DNA of 7,321 nt, taken from the NCBI GenBank assembly GCA_002361615.1, contig DETK01000004.1, positions 1 through 7,321 on the forward strand, written 5' to 3'. Shown piece after piece: positions 4,879 through 7,321 of this stretch. Under the pieces are notes generated by a model. That model saw only the letters and a list, made by a program, of their open reading frames with translations. It had not been told where the DNA came from and made no database searches. Numbering within the stretch: position 1 is the stretch's first letter; every line of letters starts with the position of its first letter. The position numbers and the translations under genes are program-made. The stretch comes from Bacteroidales bacterium UBA3290 (GTDB lineage Bacteria; Bacteroidota; Bacteroidia; Bacteroidales; UBA932).

Positions 4879-6924
4879 AGCATTTTTTATCAATCCCAGC
4901 TTCCTGAGCAGCGCGTCCGGCTCGGGATCACGGCCGCGGAAATTGCGGTAGAGCACATCCGCGTCCACGCTGCCGCCTTTCGAGAGCAGCTCGCAGCGGA
5001 AACGCTCCGCCGCCTCGCGGCTGAAGATGCCCTTCTCCTTGAAGAAAGCAAAGGCATCAGCCTCCAGCACTTCAGCCCATTTGTAGGAATAATAGCCAGC
5101 CGCGTAACCACCCGAGAAGATGTGGTTGAACGAAGGCGAGAAGACGATGCCCGGGACCTGCGGCAGCACGGCCGTGGGGCGCAGCGTCTCCTGTTCAAAG
5201 GCGATGGGATCCTCCGCCGGCGCTCCTGTCACGCTATGCCAGGCCATGTCGGTGAGGCCGAACTGCAGCTGACGCACCTGCGCGTAGCCTGCCAGGAAGT
5301 TGCGGGCCGCCACGATCCGGTCGATGTACTCCTGCGGAATCACTTCGCCGGTCTGCCAGTGACGGGCAAAAGTCTGCAGCCACTCCGGCTCGAGGGCCCA
5401 GTTCTCCATCAGCTGGGAGGGCAATTCCACGAAATCGCGGACCACATTCGTGCCGGTCAGCGACTTGTAACGGCCCTCGGCCAGCATGCCGTGCAGGCCG
5501 TGGCCGAACTCGTGCAGCAGAGTGGTCACTTCACCGAAAGTCAGAAGGGACGGCGTCGAAGCGGTCGGTTTGGTGAAATTGGTCACGATCGAGACGAAAG
5601 GCCGCTGTTCCTCGCCGCCCCGGCAGGACAGTTCCCGGAAAGAAGTCATCCAGGCGCCGCCACGCTTGCTTTCGCGCGGGAAATAATCGAGATACAGCAG
5701 CGCCATCATCCGCCCGGATTCCGCCTTTACCTCGAATACCCGCACGTCGGGATGATAGACCGGCAGGTCGTCCCGCTGCTTGAACTGCAGACCGTAAAGG
5801 CGCCCCGCCAAGTCGAAGACGGCCTCCTGCACGGCATCGAGCCGGAAATAGGGCTTGAGCAGCTCGTCATCCAGGTCGTAGCGCTCCTTCTGGTATTTCT
5901 CCGCCCAATAGCTGAAGTCCCAAGGCATCAACTCGCCTGTAAAGCCTTTCTCCCGGGCATAGTCCGCAATCTCAGCCACATCGTTGCGGGCAGCGGGTAG
6001 CGAGGGCTCCATCAGCCGTTTGAGAAAGGCCTCCACGGTCTGCTGCGTCTTCGCCATGCGCTCTTCCAGTGCGTAGGCGGCATAGGTAGGATAGCCGAGC
6101 AGCTGCGCCTTCTCGGTGCGCAAGGCTACGATCTTGCGGATCAGGGCGGTATTGTCGTTTTCTCCGCCGATGCACTTGCTGTTGTAGGCACGCCACATCT
6201 TCTCGCGCAGGTCGCGGCGGGCGCTGAATTTCAGGAACGGACCGTAGCTGGGCTGATGGAGGGTGAAGGTCCAGCCTTCCTCCTTGCGGGTGGCAGATTC
6301 CGAAGCCGCCAAGTCGCGGACGAAGCCGGGCAGGCCTTCCAGCTCGGATTCATCGGTCAGGTGCAACGTAAAGGCATTGGTGGCGGCCAGCACGTTCTGC
6401 CCGAACTTCAGGGTGGACAGGGACAGTTCTTCCGAAATTTCAGCGAAGCGCTTCTTCCCTTCCGGCGGCAGGTTGGCGCCATGGCGGGCGAAGGATTTCC
6501 AGGTCTCTTCCAGCAACTTGGCCTGCTCGGTATCAAGCTTCAGGCTCGCGCGTTGCTCCCAGACCGCCTTCACACGGGCGAACATCGCCTCGTTGAAGAG
6601 GATTGACATGCTGTGCTGGGTGAGCAGCGGCGAGACTTCCTCGGCGATGCTGTCCATCGTATCGGAAGTGCAGGCTTCGGTCAGGTTGAAGAAGATATTG
6701 CTTGTTCGGTCGAGGTCGGCGCCGGCGTCTTCCAGCGCCTCGATGGTATTGGCGAAAGTGGGCGTTTCGGGATTGCTGACGATGGCGTCGATGTCGGCTT
6801 TGGCCCGGTCGATGGCCTCTTTGAAGGCGGGGAGGTAGTCTGCTTCTTCGATCCGGTCGAAGACCGGTGCTCCGAAAGGAAGCGAGGATTCCGCCAGCAG
6901 CGGATTGGGACGGTTCTCTTTCAT
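4876..6924 (-). CDS. dcp: M3-family peptidyl-dipeptidase (Dcp type)
   Basis: This zinc metallopeptidase of family M3A releases dipeptides from the C-terminus of short peptides and helps recycle intracellular peptides. The length, 682 residues, equals E. coli Dcp (681) within a residue. The N-terminal helical lid begins NPLLAESSLPFGAPVFDRI, the Dcp/OpdA-type opening, then PTFANTIEALEDAG and the SPLLTQHS segment. The catalytic domain holds HEFGH at 471-475: H471 and H475 are zinc ligands, E472 the general base, and E500 in DFVELPSQ the third ligand, 25 residues after H475 as in characterised M3 enzymes. The transition-state and substrate-binding loop HIFSGGYAAGYYSYKW starts at H601, with Y607, Y611 and Y614. 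There is no signal peptide, so the protein is cytoplasmic, unlike some exported homologues. OpdA-like oligopeptidase activity is the main alternative. The start codon lies 3 bases after the zinc-ribbon gene's stop and just after a candidate promoter element. Confidence 0.93.
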   Translation of the reverse strand: MKENRPNPLLAESSLPFGAPVFDRIEEADYLPAFKEAIDRAKADIDAIVSNPETPTFANTIEALEDAGADLDRTSNIFFNLTEACTSDTMDSIAEEVSPLLTQHSMSILFNEAMFARVKAVWEQRASLKLDTEQAKLLEETWKSFARHGANLPPEGKKRFAEISEELSLSTLKFGQNVLAATNAFTLHLTDESELEGLPGFVRDLAASESATRKEEGWTFTLHQPSYGPFLKFSARRDLREKMWRAYNSKCIGGENDNTALIRKIVALRTEKAQLLGYPTYAAYALEERMAKTQQTVEAFLKRLMEPSLPAARNDVAEIADYAREKGFTGELMPWDFSYWAEKYQKERYDLDDELLKPYFRLDAVQEAVFDLAGRLYGLQFKQRDDLPVYHPDVRVFEVKAESGRMMALLYLDYFPRESKRGGAWMTSFRELSCRGGEEQRPFVSIVTNFTKPTASTPSLLTFGEVTTLLHEFGHGLHGMLAEGRYKSLTGTNVVRDFVELPSQLMENWALEPEWLQTFARHWQTGEVIPQEYIDRIVAARNFLAGYAQVRQLQFGLTDMAWHSVTGAPAEDPIAFEQETLRPTAVLPQVPGIVFSPSFNHIFSGGYAAGYYSYKWAEVLEADAFAFFKEKGIFSREAAERFRCELLSKGGSVDADVLYRNFRGRDPEPDALLRKLGLIKNA

Positions 6925-6927
6925 GGT

Positions 6928-7296
6928 TCAAAGATACGCATTATTTTGGCAGGCACTCTCGCGGATATGGACGATCCCTGTACGGGAGATGCGATAGGAG
7001 CAGTTGTAACACCAATAGATGCGCCGCCCCGGGAAAAGCAGGCGGGAAGCCGTGTAAATGTCAAAATTGAAGTTGCGAGCCGACAGATCCCCGGCCGGAA
7101 CGTCCCTGCGGCCTTCCCGCAGTTGGGCCGACAGGATCTTCCAGTTGTTGGAAAGGATACGGTTGACAGCCCGCAGCTCCTTTTCGCGGGCACGGCGCCG
7201 GTCGTTATGATAGTCCGTCCGGCAGTCGTCATTGCAGAATTTCTTGTCCGACCGCCCCTTGAGCGGTTTCCCACAGCGCAAACATCGTCTTTCCAT
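6928..7296 (-). CDS. Small zinc-ribbon protein of unknown function
   Basis: This is a 122-residue cytoplasmic protein. The N-terminus carries a clear treble-clef or zinc-ribbon pattern, C5-x2-C8-x12-C21-x3-C25 (CLRCGKPL ... KKFCNDDCR), followed by a very basic helix (YHNDRRRAREKELRAVNRIL) that could bind nucleic acid. The middle contains LSARNFNFDIYTA. Near the C-terminus a second CxxC (C96, C99) and C116 might form another metal site, but only three clear ligands are visible, with H110 a possible fourth. I recognise the general layout from uncharacterised Bacteroidota proteins (N-terminal CGKPL...G..DKKFC, then a GFNF-like segment) but no function is known to me. An overlapping frame at 6921-7316 lacks this motif and is not the gene. 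The last codons, TAT CTT TGA, double as the predicted promoter element of dcp. Confidence 0.82.
   Translation of the reverse strand: MERRCLRCGKPLKGRSDKKFCNDDCRTDYHNDRRRAREKELRAVNRILSNNWKILSAQLREGRRDVPAGDLSARNFNFDIYTASRLLFPGRRIYWCYNCSYRISRTGIVHIRESACQNNAYL
6929..6936 (-). promoter_or_regulatory. Predicted -7 promoter element (TATCTTTG) for dcp, inside the end of the zinc-ribbon gene
   Basis: The minus-strand bases TATCTTTG match TAnnTTTG exactly. They encode the last two residues (Y-L) and most of the stop codon of the upstream gene. Only four bases separate the element from the dcp ATG, so transcription from it would begin at or within a base or two of the start codon. No -33 box is visible at the expected distance. 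Confidence 0.5.
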
Positions 7297-7313
7297 CCGT
7301 CTTCGTTTTCCGA

Positions 7314-7321
7314 CAAAGATA
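7314..7321 (-). promoter_or_regulatory. Predicted -7 promoter element (TATCTTTG) for the zinc-ribbon gene
   Basis: The last eight bases of the window read TATCTTTG on the minus strand, identical to the elements before miaB and dcp. The spacing to the ATG at 7296 predicts a leader of about 11-14 bases. Any -33 element lies outside the window. Confidence 0.55.

Noticed and set aside
4843..6000. A 385-codon open frame on the plus strand opposite dcp
   Set aside because: It has the same codon-register mirror effect; it finally stops where dcp uses a CTA leucine codon. It has no family features, and the dcp frame carries an intact HEFGH active site.
1..7321. Search by eye for tRNAs, rRNA, riboswitches, CRISPR arrays, insertion sequences and intrinsic terminators
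   Set aside because: The gaps between genes are 0-74 bases and contain no hairpin with a T-run, no repeat array and no inverted terminal repeats. Base composition is even across genes, giving no sign of recent transfer.

Overview
The window reads as ordinary, very densely packed chromosome from a GC-rich member of the Bacteroidota, probably Bacteroidales; the order is inferred and the species is not identifiable from this sequence. The basis is the repeated TAnnTTTG-type -7 promoter element in front of genes, A-rich leaders in place of a clear Shine-Dalgarno sequence, and protein styles that I associate with that phylum: the Bacteroidetes-type sigma-54, CysS with KMGKS, a Dcp-type M3 peptidase, and a small CxxC zinc-ribbon protein. 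Only about 150 of 7321 bases lie outside genes.

Layout. Positions 1-500 (minus) hold the N-terminal third of miaB, cut by the left edge. A 74-base divergent promoter region (501-574) separates it from a plus-strand run of four closely spaced genes: a small lipoprotein with a possible LEA14/WHy-like domain (575-1066), a secreted SPOR-domain protein (1071-1538), rpoN for sigma-54 (1540-2946) and an OsmC/Ohr-family protein (2961-3368). Gaps of 4, 1 and 14 bases suggest one operon. This run meets cysS (4844-3369, minus) tail to tail with no base between the two stop codons. Upstream of cysS on the minus strand are an M3-family peptidyl-dipeptidase (6924-4876) and a 122-residue zinc-ribbon protein (7296-6928). 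The right edge ends exactly on the predicted promoter of that last gene.

Functionally the window joins tRNA modification (MiaB), tRNA charging (CysS), peptide breakdown (Dcp), an alternative sigma factor, a thiol-dependent peroxide-defence-type protein and two envelope proteins. The most notable features are architectural. Two minus-strand promoter elements are built over the stop codon of the preceding gene, and one of them predicts a nearly leaderless dcp mRNA. The two transcription units converge with zero spacing. sigma-54 sits in an operon behind two exported envelope proteins. I found no mobile element, CRISPR array, RNA gene, toxin-antitoxin pair or defence system, and nothing that supports a wholly new system.
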